Source: Leptidea sinapis
Lineage: Eukaryota; Arthropoda; Insecta; Lepidoptera; Pieridae
Direction: 5' to 3'
DNA: 64,000 nucleotides
Assembly (NCBI RefSeq): GCF_905404315.1
Contig: NC_066294.1
Span: forward strand, 11,495,501 to 11,559,500
The position numbers were made by a program, and so were the translations under genes. The notes under the pieces are model-generated. The model was not told where the DNA came from and ran no database searches. It worked only from the letters and a program-made list of their open reading frames with translations. How positions within the stretch are numbered: the stretch's first letter is position 1; each line of letters starts with the position of its first letter. Positions 36,219 to 48,419 of this stretch are shown here, in pieces.

Positions 36219-36660
36219 TTGTTCTCCCTTTAAAAAAACTGAAATCTTTTCTACTAGAAAAACAAAAGGGTTCAGAGTCATAAATTATAATATAGAAATT
36301 AAACTAAAAAAAATCAAAACAAAATACAAAACGTGCTCTATTTAATAAAATAAAAATCATTTAAAACTCTAAAATTCTTTATTGATTTTTATTATTTTTG
36401 TACTATTTTTAAGATTGTCATTTTTTAGGATATACAAAAGGAACCGTGTTTTCTACGGCTGCTATCAACAGGTCAACTTGGTAGGTACCTACTGACAATC
36501 AGTGTTGGAATTGGACTGATACTAATTTCAATCAAAAAATGTTCAGTGCGTCTCCTATAATGACATCATATTTTTTTTTTGTTATTTTGTTAATTTAACT
36601 ATGTATTTACTATGTTTTGTGTATTGTCATGAATAAATGCTACCTTTACTTTTACTTTAC
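36219..36660 (+). repeat. 5'-truncated copy of the (CTTTA)n-tailed LINE
   Basis: Follows 25180-25611 closely: 'ctgaaatcttttctactaga', 'aaaggaaccgtgttttctac', 'cttggtaggtacctactgac' and the end 'gaataaatgctacctttact'. It retains about 20 terminal codons and the 3' untranslated region, with small indels. Confidence 0.85.
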
Positions 36661-37696
36661 ATTCACAAATACCAATATACTCCATCGTTAGATGTGATTC
36701 ATTTCGCTAACCTAATAAAATATAGGTAGTTAAATAATATTATGTTTTCTAATAAAAACCAATCTCGGTACCCTTTAAAATATTTAAAACGGTCTAATCC
36801 ATACTATGATAATACAAACACGTTGATAACCTCCTTTCTTTGAAATCGCTTGAAAAGTCTACATCAATAACATATTTGTAGTGCCGTAACAAGTGCTACA
36901 ATTTTTCAATCTTTTCTTTTACTTATTTATGTTGTCTTCTCACCTAATTTCATAATTCTTTTTAGTTTTTGATTTAATTGCGACATTTTATTTTCGTGTT
37001 CGTTAATTTACACATGAACTGACTTTTTACCGAACGCGTTATGAGCCTCCACCTATTCATGTTATCAATAACAGCTTCTCAAATCGATAGTAAAAATATA
37101 CCGGGGTAATAGACACATTTCTTGTATTTCCTCTTATAACAACTTTCACTAAGAATTTGTACATACAAAGCAGGCTATATCGGTAGTCTTGTAAATCATC
37201 AGTTATTTATTAACGTAGCTACGTTTATTATTATAATTTAATTTTTATCTAATAAATACCGAGGCGTAAGGACAACACAAAACCCTCTTAATAATCAGCC
37301 TTAAACATCCTCATTGAAAATTAACTATTATTGAATATTAAAAAAATAGTAAGCTTATATTATACTTATGTCACAAAGCTCGTTTAGTCTTTTAGTCGAT
37401 TTGTCTGTTTGTTAATGCTAATCTCGAAACTTGCTTCGCCGACATGGATTGGACTTTCGGTAAAGTATGTTAGATTCATTTCCATCGGTGCAAAAATTAG
37501 CAAGTTAAACTAAATTGAAATAAAACGCTAAAATTTAAACGGAAAAAGCCGTGCGCGTCCCAATTGTTCGCCATTTTGTTTATTCTATAGAGACGAGCAA
37601 GATTATCTGATGATAAATAATACTCCGTGCCTGTATATATGTAGTGCCGTATATTCTGTTTCAAGGACGTGTACTAATAAAATATTTACAATTAAA
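36661..37696. other. AT-rich DNA, no gene seen
   Basis: Nothing recognisable. Confidence 0.45.
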
Positions 37697-37800
37697 TGTC
37701 GTATTGTCCCGGAAACACCGCCACAAGGAAGCTCATTCCACGGCTTTGTAGTACGTGGAAGAAAGTTCTTTGAAAACCGCACTGTGGAGGATCGCCACAT
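37697..37800 (-). pseudogene. Family J C-terminal coding fragment
   Basis: The minus strand reads MWRSSTVRFSKNFLPRTTK then WNELPCG, matching J residues around VWRSSTVRFSRSFLPRTTKL with few changes. It lacks the usual J 3' end, so it was cut on both sides. Confidence 0.8.
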
Positions 37801-37907
37801 GTCTAGTTAACTAACTAATCACAATTTCCCCTTCAGAATGAAATACCTTCTTCTTTTAATACATGTATATTATAATTATAATATATTATAGAAGCAGCTT
37901 TATATTT

Positions 37908-38070
37908 TTAAGTGACATCCCTCACTTCTGGCTTCTGGAGATGTCCCTACGGAGCGTTCTTAATAATGCAACGGAACACGAGGGCCGCCGATTCGAGTCT
38001 CACATCGGCGATAAGTTTTGGTAAATAATAAATTTGTATAAATATATATTATATAACTTAGTTTTTTATA
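37908..38070 (+). repeat. tRNA-related SINE, copy 2
   Basis: 'AAGTGACATCCCTCACTTCT', 'ACGGAACACGAGGGCCGCCG' and a degraded B box GATTCGAGTCTC follow the order seen at 23280-23480. Confidence 0.55.
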
Positions 38071-38489
38071 TAAAACGGGAAAAACTATTCATAATTACAC
38101 ATTTATTTTTCTTGTTTTTTTATTCAGTGAAGTAAAACATAATATTGTTTATGAAACACACATCGTTATTATAATAATTCATCTTTTACATATAAATTGT
38201 CTTATTTTTTTTAAATTGTGTAATGTAGAACGTACAAGAACAGGTATGTGAAAATATGTTTCGTATTTTTGTATACATGAAATCCATATCGAGGCTTTTA
38301 AGTGTAAAATGATTTGTCAAACGTAACACCCGATCACAACCTATTTTGATTTTTTAATGGATAATAGGAAACACGAGCAACCCGTGTGCTGGTTCCTTGT
38401 TCTGCTTCAGATTTTTCTAGTTCTAATAACAGACTAAAAGAAAGAGCGTTCATTGTCCATTGGACGTTCACGGTGTTTTGGAATATACA

Positions 38490-38825
38490 CATAAGTACAT
38501 ATCATGAGATGCATAATACCTTTAAGGTAACATGTATACACTTTTATGACATAATCCCAGCCACTGTTCAGGCATTATCTATAAATAAATATAAATTTCA
38601 ATATTCTATTAAAAATGGCTCCGTCGTAAATCCTAATACTCCACAGCTGAATATCTATGTGATCGGACAGCCTGGTACTTGATTATGATTATTTTCTTGA
38701 TACAAATTTCTTGCGCCGCGTCTTCTCTCTCAGAGCGCCATTTATTTCCGAAGCGGCGGTGGTGTTTGAAGTAACTTCAAAAAGAATTCTAAAGGATTCA
38801 ATTTTTAGAAAATTAATGCCTTTTA
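38490..38825 (+). pseudogene. Family Z LINE 3' end, copy 2
   Basis: The plus strand reads HFYDIIPATVQALSINKYKF then VIGQPGT before a stop, the end of a CR1-like ORF2, followed by the Z 3' untranslated block 'cttctctctcagagcgccat' and 'aattaatgcctttta'. 5'-truncated; upstream codons are not recognisable. Confidence 0.6.
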
Positions 38826-38831
38826 TATAAT

Positions 38832-39155
38832 ATCTAGCAGACCCAGCAAACGTTGTATTGCCATAAAAAGTAATAAAAAGAATACAAGAATTAAAATTTT
38901 CGGGGTAAAAAAAATAGATGACGACCGATTCTCAGACCAACCAAATATATTGAACATAAAATTTATAGTACTATAATAATCATTATATTCGATTAACATT
39001 ATGCAACTCAAAATACGACGGGAGAAAATTTGAAGTTGTATATATTATTTAATGCTTAATCTTAATAAAATAAAAATAAAAAACAATTGAGGGTTGGGTT
39101 GACCCTTGTCATTTCGAGTTTGGTAATAAACACCCGGACACGAGATTTTTATATA
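38832..39155 (-). repeat. Helitron-like terminus and body fragment
   Basis: 'tctagcagacccagcaaacg' is the reverse complement of the GTTTGC(C/T)GGGTC(A/T)GCTAG Helitron-type end. The neighbouring 'gacgaccgattctcagacca' and 'ggacacgagattttta' are known to me as parts of a common lepidopteran repeat. Boundaries are uncertain; no ORF. Confidence 0.45.
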
Positions 39156-40251
39156 TATAATGTAGTTATATTTTGTATTATACTGTATAATATATTATAT
39201 TGACAAAGAAATACCACCGCGACCGGCGGCAGGGCGAAAATAATTAAAACATTGTCGTCTTATGATTATAATATATAAATGAATAATATTTAGAGCAGTA
39301 TTTGCTTGTTAATAAATTATGTACAATTATTATTTTTCTCAAAGACATATAGCAGTTGTTTAATAGTTCTATCGATAATTTTTTAAAAGGCAATTTCCAC
39401 GCAAACCCAGATTTAAATCATGAAGTGGTAGAGGTTTTTAAAAAATCAATGTCACTTTAAATTATGAAAAATTAAATTGTCTGACATTAAAAAGCTTTCC
39501 CTTATTATGTCGGAAATAAGATTTTTCTATTTTTTATTTTATTTTGTCATGCCCTATAAGTACGAATTTTAAGTATAGCGTGTAATTATTTGACTAGAAA
39601 ATAACAATTTTTAAGTCAATTAGCAAATTTTAAAAATTAAAAAAGGTTATTATTGGAATTTTTTATGACTCCTTACTACTTTTCTTCTTTAATATGTTTT
39701 CTTCTTTCAATTACATAGACGACTCTCATTCGTAGGTAATAGAGTAATTGTTTTCTGTTTCTTATTCACCGCTAAATAAAACAAATATGTTTAATTAAAA
39801 TATTGAATTCCTGTCTCAGGTTTTATTAACGAAAAAAATTATTATTCTAATGTAACATGAAACTAAAACGAACAACAAACAACTTATGTAAGATACAAGT
39901 ACTGTTCCTCTACCTGACGTTGAGGGCGCTCGTATCAGCAATTGTTACTAAACCGAAAGTTACGTAAAAAGTTTAGTCAAATGATGAATTAAAGATATCT
40001 AGTTAACCCTTATCTGCAATAATCGTTTAACTATTGTTATATTAGACAAACAGTCCAGTAAATTATTAATGTAGCCATAGTTGCATCTTCACTTAAAAAA
40101 AACAGTTGCGTAAAAAGTTTTAATCTATCTGAGTTTAAGCCGAATAAATTAAACTTTTAAAATAAAAACCAGTAAATAAATGAGTTTTGTTATTTGAAAA
40201 AAGAACTGCAAAAGTATATTATGTGAACTTTTTAATTTGTATAAGCACGGA
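39156..40251. other. AT-rich DNA, no gene seen
   Basis: Nothing recognisable. Confidence 0.45.
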
Positions 40252-40260
40252 GGTACTCAC

Positions 40261-40425
40261 CGTGAAGGTTCCAGCCGGTTGCTTGCTGCCGCGCCCCGTA
40301 GCGATATGCCGTGCGGCGGATAGAGGCTTCGGTAAGCTTAACGTATTGCAGCAAAGAACTGGGGGCCCAAAGATTGATCGCTCACCCCAAGATACATCCT
40401 TTACTCCACGATCAAACAAAATGGC
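40261..40425 (-). CDS. Candidate host exon (low confidence)
   Basis: A markedly GC-richer block in very AT-rich surroundings. On the minus strand it is open from an ATG at 40419 and ends with a good splice donor, CACG|GTGAGT (intron side 40252-40260). The reading MFDRGVKDVSWGER to GSKQPAGTF has no motif I recognise. It could be a first coding exon, a 5' untranslated exon, or a piece of an unknown repeat. The plus strand is also open and has a possible donor (cttcg|gtaagc), so the strand is not certain. Confidence 0.25.
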
Positions 40426-40429
40426 ATGA

Positions 40430-41167
40430 CAAAGTTTTAATATAAGTCGATTAACAACAATTACTTTTGGAGTGTGAACGTTCGATGTGTTCTGGAAGTA
40501 TTGTAAATCTTTTCACTCTGTTTTTTTTTTTGTATTTTACTTGATTTTTTAAATTCTACTGATACAGCATGATATGGTGGAAGTAAGGAGTTAATTTTAA
40601 TTAATCCAAGGAGAGTATTTTGATTAATACGAGTGTTACACATTTAAACAAAATACTTTTTAAAGGATGGACCTTTTGCAAAAAATACAGTTTTACACGG
40701 ATTTTAATTGTATTAAAGTATTTTATTTTAATATGCTGTGCAAGAATGTCAATTAAACTAAACCGATAAAAAAAGTGCATTAGTTTTTTGACTTATTGTA
40801 ATCATTTTTGGAAATAATTGTTGAAGTCTCAGCAATAAATATAAAAATCTATTCTAGATGTACCTTCGCCTATGCAGGCCTTTAATCTGTCTGGCCACGA
40901 ATGTAGGGATTTTTATTGTTTTCATGAGAAATTTAATCACTGCTTATTCTACAGACTTCTATCCTTCAAATTTAATTCAAGTGACTCGATGTCGGTGTGT
41001 TATTTAGAGCAGGTTATGATATCTTCTAATCGTATCCATAAGTTGTAGTCCAAGTGTTTCAGATGTGGCGAGAGCCAATCTTCAACTTTAATAAACCCGC
41101 AATATTGATTCCTAGCCTAGCTTGTGTAATTGATTATTCATTTCCCTTGACGTGTGGCCCTTGTACG
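40430..41167. other. AT-rich DNA, no gene seen
   Basis: Nothing recognisable. Confidence 0.45.
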
Positions 41168-41286
41168 TATTTTTTATGGAAGAGGAGGACAAATACCAGC
41201 ATACGGGTCTCTTGATGGTATGTGATTACCACAGCCCATACTCACTTGTAACACCACAGGAATCACAAGAGCTTTGCCGACCTTAT
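41168..41286 (-). pseudogene. Family J 3'-terminal fragment
   Basis: 'tttttatggaagaggaggac' to 'aacaccacaggaatcacaag' is a diverged reverse complement of the J 3' end. Confidence 0.7.
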
Positions 41287-41307
41287 AAAGTATAGAAAAA
41301 ACGTACT

Positions 41308-41395
41308 TATGAATCCGAAAACCGAGAACACATTGGTGCGTGACAGGCAAGGAGCGAACCCGAGGAACCGTTGTGAGAGTCAGCGGTACAACCTA
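41308..41395 (-). repeat. SINE-like fragment
   Basis: Partner of 25-140: 'cacattggtgcgtgacaggc' then 'gagagtcagcggtacaacc'. It directly follows the J fragment. Confidence 0.4.
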
Positions 41396-42558
41396 TTTTA
41401 TGAAAATATAAAACATAATACTTATAACTATCATTTCCACCGTATTTATTAAATATATTCCACTTGAAACACCGTTCCTTTTAGTTACAAAACTTCTATC
41501 GAGGATTTCTCATTTCTAAATAATCAGCAATGGAATATAAAGCGATAGAAAAGAAATAGATTAAATATAAAATAGATAATTTATTAGCAACAAAAAACTG
41601 TGCGGCGCGTGATTACCAGTTAAAAAAACTGACTCAGTACATTGTTGGTCAGTGCAGAAGACACCAACACAACACTATATTAGCAGCCCCTCGTGACACT
41701 TGGAATTGAAGCTGGTTCTGTACCAGCAATGAGAGCAGCAATCGAGCAATGTGCAAGTGCAAGTGCTCTGCACGTACAAATGACTTGCAGCTATTGAAAC
41801 GAAGTGTTCGGAGAATTCTGCATCGGAATATGCAGCTCTATAAAAATTTACACTAAACATAATTCTGAGAGAATGTTTTCCTGGGCGTATTGTCTTTTGC
41901 GTGGAGGCATTGTTGACCACCATACTCGACAGATTTTATCCCTTTATAGTTTTTCTTTTGGTACAGCGTACTACACGGTCGTCTCATACTATTGCCATAT
42001 GGCAACGGACAGCGGTGGGGAAGTTAGAAAAATGTGAACCAACATCGTCTCGAAAGTCTGGCAACCATTAGGGAGACGATGAACCAGAAAATTGCTGTCA
42101 TTTCACCTTAAATAATCTGCATTGTGATGGAAATTTATAGGGAGAGTCTCAATCACTTTGTTTTTTTACATCTTGGTTAATTTTATTTTTAACATTTTTC
42201 CAAACAGGGGAATACCCTGACCAGTTTATTCAATTGATCCTATAGCTTGTGCGCTGGCAAATTAAAAATAGTGCTTATTTTAGACCGTGTTAGGAATTAA
42301 AAATCCCAAAATTAAGGTAATATGAGTGATTAAGTTAAACCTACATTTCCATCAGTTTCTATCCTCATCAATAGAGTCAAAAGCGTGACCAATCAAAAGT
42401 TAGTATATGGAACTACGAGATAAATTGCCATCAATTTTCACTACGGAGAACATTTCTATTTGCTACAGGTTCTTATAAGTTGTGGCCGTCAATATATATC
42501 AAGTGATTCCCGTGTGTGAGACACTTATTAATGGGTTTCTTTACACATTGAATGCCGG
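41396..42558. other. No gene seen
   Basis: A GC-richer patch at about 41580-42090 contains short ORFs without motifs and one TATA-like element (ctataaaaat). It could be regulatory or an unknown repeat; nothing firm. Confidence 0.35.
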
Positions 42559-43553
42559 TGTTTAATATAATAATAATATATTTATTTGCTAAGAACATAG
42601 TATACAATGGTGTCAAAATATTATAACAATGAGCTTATATGTTTTGCTAGTACTATTCCTAGCATGCAAATATTTAACTACAATGAATATCAGAATTTAA
42701 TTTCCATAAATTCCTTAACACTATAAAAATTATAAACATTTAGCCGACTATATAGCTTATTCCTAAATAATCTAGAATTTAAATTTGTATTGCAACTCGG
42801 TAACTTATTATAAACACGAACACAATTACATACACAACTTATATAGTATAGTATTTAGCAGAACGTGTCTTTGTGCACCACGTCGGTTCCGCGGATTTAT
42901 ATCTACAATTCTTAAATATATAAACAATTCTTTATTTTTTTTTACAAACATACATATCTCGAAAATATAAAGAGACGGCAAAGGCAATATATGCTCTATT
43001 TATATCTGTGCTGTGTACCCATAATATAAGCCCGTAATGCAGTAGCGATTCTACATGTGCTTGATAAGTCATGATAGCAGTTTTTACGCTTGTTACGTTT
43101 CTGACTTATTTAAGCGCATATACGAACTTATTTATTCTCTTAGATATATTGTCTACTTGCTCTTTTCAATTGAAATTCTTATCTATTTTACTCCTAGAAA
43201 CTTTGTATGAGCTACTTCTTTAATTGTTGTTATTTTGTTGTAATATTGACGTATATAAACGTTTGTTGTATATAAACGATTGTAATATCCACAATAAATA
43301 ACAAACATTAATATTTGGTTATGTTAATATTATCATTAATATATAGTAAGAATAGGATAGGGCCCAGCATACTTCCTTGTGGAACGCCACATTTATTGTG
43401 CTTGTATTCGGACAAGAAAGGGATCATATCTCCATTGTCATCTATTTTCTCAATAACAAGACATTGTTGCCTGTTGCTAAGATATGATGCTAACCACTGA
43501 AGTCTAGGACCCTTAATACCGACTAATTTAATCATATCTAGTATTGTATTCTT
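42559..43553 (-). pseudogene. Decayed CR1/jockey-like LINE ORF2, 3' part
   Basis: The minus strand from 43553 reads ILDMIKLVGIKGPRLQWLAS, SNRQQCLV, KCGVPQGSMLGPILFLLYIN (RT motifs), then after a gap FLGVK and KEQVDNISKRINKFVYALK, and near 42700-42830 YNKLPSCNTNLNSRLFRNKL. The YADD box is missing through internal deletion, and stops and frameshifts break the frame. The 3' end is an (ATA)-rich tail at about 42559-42590. Confidence 0.7.
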
Positions 43554-44763
43554 TTAATAATTCTTCTTCTTACCGAGTCGACGGTCACCTTAACTACGGG
43601 CAGCCCAAAAAGCCTTTTAATAATTAAGAATAGGAATGATTTCAGGAGGAAATTACTAATCCTACCTTCCGGCTTCACCACTAGATCAGCCTTTTAGTTT
43701 GTTTGGACCTGTGAAAAATTTACTATCACATAGTTACAATATTTATTTTGTGTTCTTCTGCATCAGTTGCAGCTTGCAACAAATGATAAATTTATATTCA
43801 AATGCTTGACTTTATATTGAAATTAACGCTGCATAATGTTTGAAGCCCAACCTTGTAAAATTTGAAGAGTTTCATTAATAACTCGTAGATTTGTTTTTTT
43901 TTATAGTGTGACGAATCTTGGAGTATTATATCCATTCATATAAAATTTAAAAAAACAGTCAACAACTTCCTGTTTTGACACGCGAAAGTGATTATAATAA
44001 ACTGTTCATTCTTCTTTGAAATATTCGCAAGTTATTAGAATATCACCGTCTCGGTATAATAGAATCAATCAATTCAATTCTAACATTCTGCAGAAATTCA
44101 AATGACATTTCAATTACAAATAGTCCTGCTACATTGTTATTCATCCCCACGATCCGGACTACTACAGATCAACCATAGAAAATAATAAAACTATGAATGC
44201 CTGAATTGTTCAACTCGGAGACTTGAATATAAATTGGATTCTTAATGAATACTAGAATATAATTTTCCAAGGAATAATAACGAGGGATTTACACTCGCAA
44301 TAGATATAATTGAGTCATTAGAAAGGTGCTTATACCCTCACCTCAGGGCTAATACAAAAGCTTAGTGATGTTTACAACTGTGTTAAGTTATCGATAGCTT
44401 AGGGAAATATTATATCATCGAAATATTTCATAACATCTAAAGTTTTATATCGTGTGCCGGTAACTATTATGAAAAAAGGGTTATACTGGCCCTCTTAGTG
44501 TTCCTACTTATAAAATAAAAGAAAATATCCCTTAAAACTTGCACAGTAATTCAGCCCCATAAGTAATCTCGCGGTGTGCAGTGGGATGACAATGAAGTTG
44601 GCTTTTATAGCTAAGTGGTAGCGACAATGATGATAATGTATAAAAATTTATATATATAACGATTCTGTTATAAAATTAAATAAAAATAAGTCTGAGAAAA
44701 ATAAACATAAACCAGTAAATAATAAACTTTAAACATTGTAAGAACACAAAATAATAAATTATA
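43554..44763. other. AT-rich DNA, no gene seen
   Basis: Nothing recognisable. Confidence 0.45.
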
Positions 44764-44765
44764 TA

Positions 44766-46300
44766 CACTGGCCTTCAAAAGTAAGTATCACACTTTTAAA
44801 ATTGGTATAACGTTTTCAGTTCACAAGATATACTTTTGAAATAAAAAGGACTCCAAAGAGAATTTAATTTTGTACATAAAAACTTTATAGTCGGTAACCT
44901 TCTTTTAAGAATTGACTGAAAAAAAACTTCAAAAACAAAACCATTCCTTTTTCAAAGTGGACGTTTCCGAATTACAATTTTACCATTCACATTTTTCTTT
45001 CTGTTTTAAATTTTTTTCAAGATAGATGGGTCTTGTTTTAAAAATTTATGCTAAAAAGCACATAACATTTATTTTTCATGCCTCTTACAGTTGAAGAATG
45101 TGCTAGGATCATGGCTTTTCTGGAACTAGGCATCAGTATGCGTCGCACTGCAAGAATGGTGGGTGTGACGGTACGAACGGTCCAGAAGGTAAAGCGAAGG
45201 TACGAAGAGATTGGACACCATCTAAGGAGACCTTGTAATGGCAGACCCAGCTGAACCAGTGCCCGAGAAGACCGTTACATTATTTCCACTGTGTTAAGAA
45301 ATCGCCACCAAAATGCAGTTGAAGTCCAGCAACAGCTACTTCAGACCCGGAGGGACTACATTAGTGACAGTACAGTGAGAAGAAGACTCGCTGAAGCAAA
45401 TTTGAAACCCCGAAGATCAGCGAGTGGCCCAAAACTCGAGAGACAGCATCGAGTAGCGAGACTGCGATACGCCCGTGAACACATGCAGTGGGATGAAGAA
45501 GAATTCTCCCTTTACACTTCTGATGGAAGGCGAAGTGTTTACAGGCGACCAGGTGAGCGATACCTTCAAGCCTGCATCTCAGAAAGAGTCCAATACGGTG
45601 GAGGCAGTGTACATGTATGGGCTGGCATATCTTCAGAAGGTCGCACAGAGCTAGTAGCCATAGAAAATGGCACCCTCACTGAACAAAGATATGCTCAAGA
45701 GATTCTCAATGAGTATGCAGGGCCGTATTTAGCAAATATGTGTGATGGATCGATGCTGATGCATGATAATGCCCGGCCACACACGGCTCATATCGTACAA
45801 GAGTATATTCAGGAGGTCGGTATCAGCGTGATGGCTTGGCCATCAAGAAGTCCTGATCTCAACCCGATTGAACACGCCTGGGATGAGCTTGGGAGGCTAG
45901 TCAGAAATCGCAGACCACCACCTACTACCCTCAGGGCACTAAAGCAGGCCCTGGTAGAAGAATGGGAGAATATTTCCCCAACATCGGCTCCGAAACCTAG
46001 TGTTCAGTTTGCCAAACCGGCTCGAAGCTGTAATCAGAGCTCGAGGAGGCAATACCAGTTATTAAAATTAAATAACATGTAATACATTTTAGTTGAATTT
46101 TTTACACTAAACTAAAAATGTCTATTTTCATTGTTTTATCTTTTTTAAGTTAATAATGTTACTAATGTATAATTTTAGTTTCTAAGAATTAAAGCCTATA
46201 AAATTTGCAACAAAACGTTTTTAATCTTAAGTCTCTACCTTCTATAGTTAAGAAAAAAAAATAATTTGAAAAGTGTGATACTTACTTTTGCAGGCCAGTG
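44766..46300 (+). mobile_element. Tc1-like DNA transposon with near-identical ends
   Basis: Terminal inverted repeats start CACTGGCCTTCAAAAGTAAG (44766) and, inverted, CACTGGCCTGCAAAAGTAAG (from 46300). They match at 31 of the first 32 positions and extend to about 38 bp. TA dinucleotides flank both sides (44764-44765 and 46301-46302). At 1,535 bp it is close to full length for this family. Well-kept ends suggest a recent insertion, though the transposase is broken. Confidence 0.92.
45078..46082 (+). pseudogene. Tc1-like transposase with three lesions
   Basis: Starts at ATG 45078 (MPLTVEECARIMAFLELG) with the paired-type helix-turn-helix region (RRTARMVGVTVRTVQKVKRR). A TGA at 45252-45254 interrupts the linker. 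The frame resumes to the DDE core: VHVWAGIS, the second Asp in MLMHDNARPHTAH, and SPDLNPIEHAW with the Glu 34 residues after that Asp (DD34E). Between MQWDEEE and FSLYTSDGR the segment that normally holds the first catalytic Asp is missing, an in-frame deletion of about a dozen codons. Near 45975 a one-base shift sends the C-terminus into another frame. Transposition would need an enzyme supplied in trans. Confidence 0.88.
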
Positions 46301-46302
46301 TA

Positions 46303-47432
46303 TATTTAAATAATTTGACTTTGCAAAAATTTTAATTATTTATATATAAAACATGCGCATACGTTATTTTTCGCGAGCACACAATAATTTGATAATATGT
46401 TTATAATTTAGGTAGGTTGTATTGTATGATATTGATAGTAGAAGATATAAAAATCTCAGTTGCTGCATTTGGTCAGATGTGACTTCACATAGATAATATG
46501 TAACATTGTACTAATAGTCTTCTAAAATTACCTCCTATATATCACTATTCATATCTTGGATAAATTGGGAGTTCCACTCCACTACACAATTTATCTGTTT
46601 AAAAACGATGAAAATATTCATAAAATTATGTTTACATTTTTGTTTGAGCAGGCAGAACAACATACTATCCTTATTTATTTTTATTTTGTAGTTCAAACTA
46701 ACCCGATAGATTTAATGAAAATTGCTGACAAGATGACTTAATTTAATAAACTCGCGGGCTGTCATGAGCATCCCCCACAACACTCACGTAAAATAATGAA
46801 TTAACAAATTCTAAAATTAATAAAATGATAATTATTTTTGAATTTGAAGTCTCTGGGGTGCTAGTAACACCCTGCGTGAGATAGCAGTAAAATGATTTTT
46901 TTTGAGCTTAACTTAAAACTGTTAAACGCCTTTAGGAGTTATCATAATATGGATAACCAAACTGTAGAGCTATACAAAAGTAACCTTTGAAATAAGTTTC
47001 TGATAGACATCACTAGATTCTTACGCTAAAGTCATCGATAAAGATCCAATCATCCGTGGAACAAACTACTCACTAAGCACTGCTTTACTGCTTTAATCGG
47101 CTCCCAGATCCTCCAATATTTGCTTGAGTAGATGTGCTAACATTAAATATCTGCGTCAAAGACTTAACTTCTTTGATAAGTATTAAACATATATTGGCTT
47201 ATATAACACACTTAATATAAACTTATCTCAAATATTATGTCGATACCATACAATTATAACCATACATACAATAAGTTTTGGCGTATTTCTTTTTGAAAAT
47301 TTATAAATTGTAATTACGACTTTTTTCACTCTACATAATCATTAAGAATTAACAACTTAAAGATAAAGAAATGAACCAAGAGTTTTTTTTGAGAAAAACT
47401 CTTACATCCCATACATCATGTACATTACATCA
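46303..47432. other. AT-rich DNA, no gene seen
   Basis: Nothing recognisable. Confidence 0.45.
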
Positions 47433-47543
47433 AATTCAAATTCAAATATTTTTATTCAAAATAGGACGTGAAATCACTTATTGAAAGTCAAAAAAACTAC
47501 CACCCATTCCAAAATGAATGCCTCAGGCCTGAGAAGAATGGGC

Positions 47544-48323
47544 CGCCGTTGCACATGAGAAATGACACCCTGGCCCATACGGTAAAAGAGAAGGCCGATC
47601 TCTTGTGCGCTCTTTTCGCCTCCAACTCGACTCTTGACGACAACGGAAACACACCGCCGACCATCCCGCGGTGTCAGAGCTCTATGCCTGAAGTACAGTT
47701 CAGACAGAAAACTGTTAGGCGAGCTCTGTTTTCGTTGGACGTCACGAAGTCGAGCGGGCCGGATGGCATTTCTCCAATCGTGTTTAAAACGAGTTGACGC
47801 CGGTGCTAACGCGTTTATTCCGGCACTCTTATTCCAAAGGCGTAGTCCCTGACTCATGGAAGTCAGCCCTTTTCCATCCGATCCAAAAAAAGGAGACAGT
47901 TCGGATCCGGCAAACTACAGGCCTATTGCTATTACCTCCCTGCTCTCCAAAATCATGGAGAGCATAATTAGCCGTCAGCTCTTGGTATACCTAGAGGGTC
48001 ACCAGTTGATCAACGACCGACAATACGGGTTTCGCCATGGTCGGTCGGCAGGTGATCTTCTGGTATACCTAACACATAGATGGGCTTCGGCTATTGAAAG
48101 AAAGGGGGAAGGCCTGGCAGTTAGCCTGGATATAGCGAAGGCCTTTGATCGTGTATGGCACAAGGCGCTCCTCTCAAAACTTCCATCATTTGGGCTTCCC
48201 GAGAGCTTGTGCAAGTGGACCTCCAGCTTCCTCACTGGGCGCAGCATTCAGGTCGTTGTCGACCTGAATGACCCGTACTGAGGTGACCCGTACGCTCGTT
48301 TGTCCTCCTATTCCATAAAAAAA
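47544..48323 (+). pseudogene. Family J copy with 5' truncation and ~1-kb internal deletion
   Basis: Starts at the J position equivalent to ~14180 (PPLHMRNDTLAHT) and follows it through the RT segment KSSGPDGISPIV, NYRPIAITSLLSKIM, QYGFRHGRSAGDLL and SLDIAKAFDRVWHKALL to RSIQVVVD. It then jumps to the J 3' end (GGTGACCCGTACGCTCG and an A run), so the YADD box and C-terminus are missing. A deletion near 47788 and an indel near 47885 break the frame. AATGGGC at 47537-47543 and 48324-48330 is the target-site duplication. Confidence 0.88.
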
Positions 48324-48419
48324 AATGGGCTCAACAAACTCAGCGGGCTTTTTTTTCATCAAAAATATGTTTTACAATTAAAGTAACATTTACAAAGTAA
48401 TATTGTACAATTAAACTTA

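Noticed and set aside
38386..38500. 5' part of the 98-codon plus-strand ORF as a separate gene
   Set aside because: The C-terminal half is recognisably a LINE tail and the first part has no protein-like features. It is read-through from flanking DNA.
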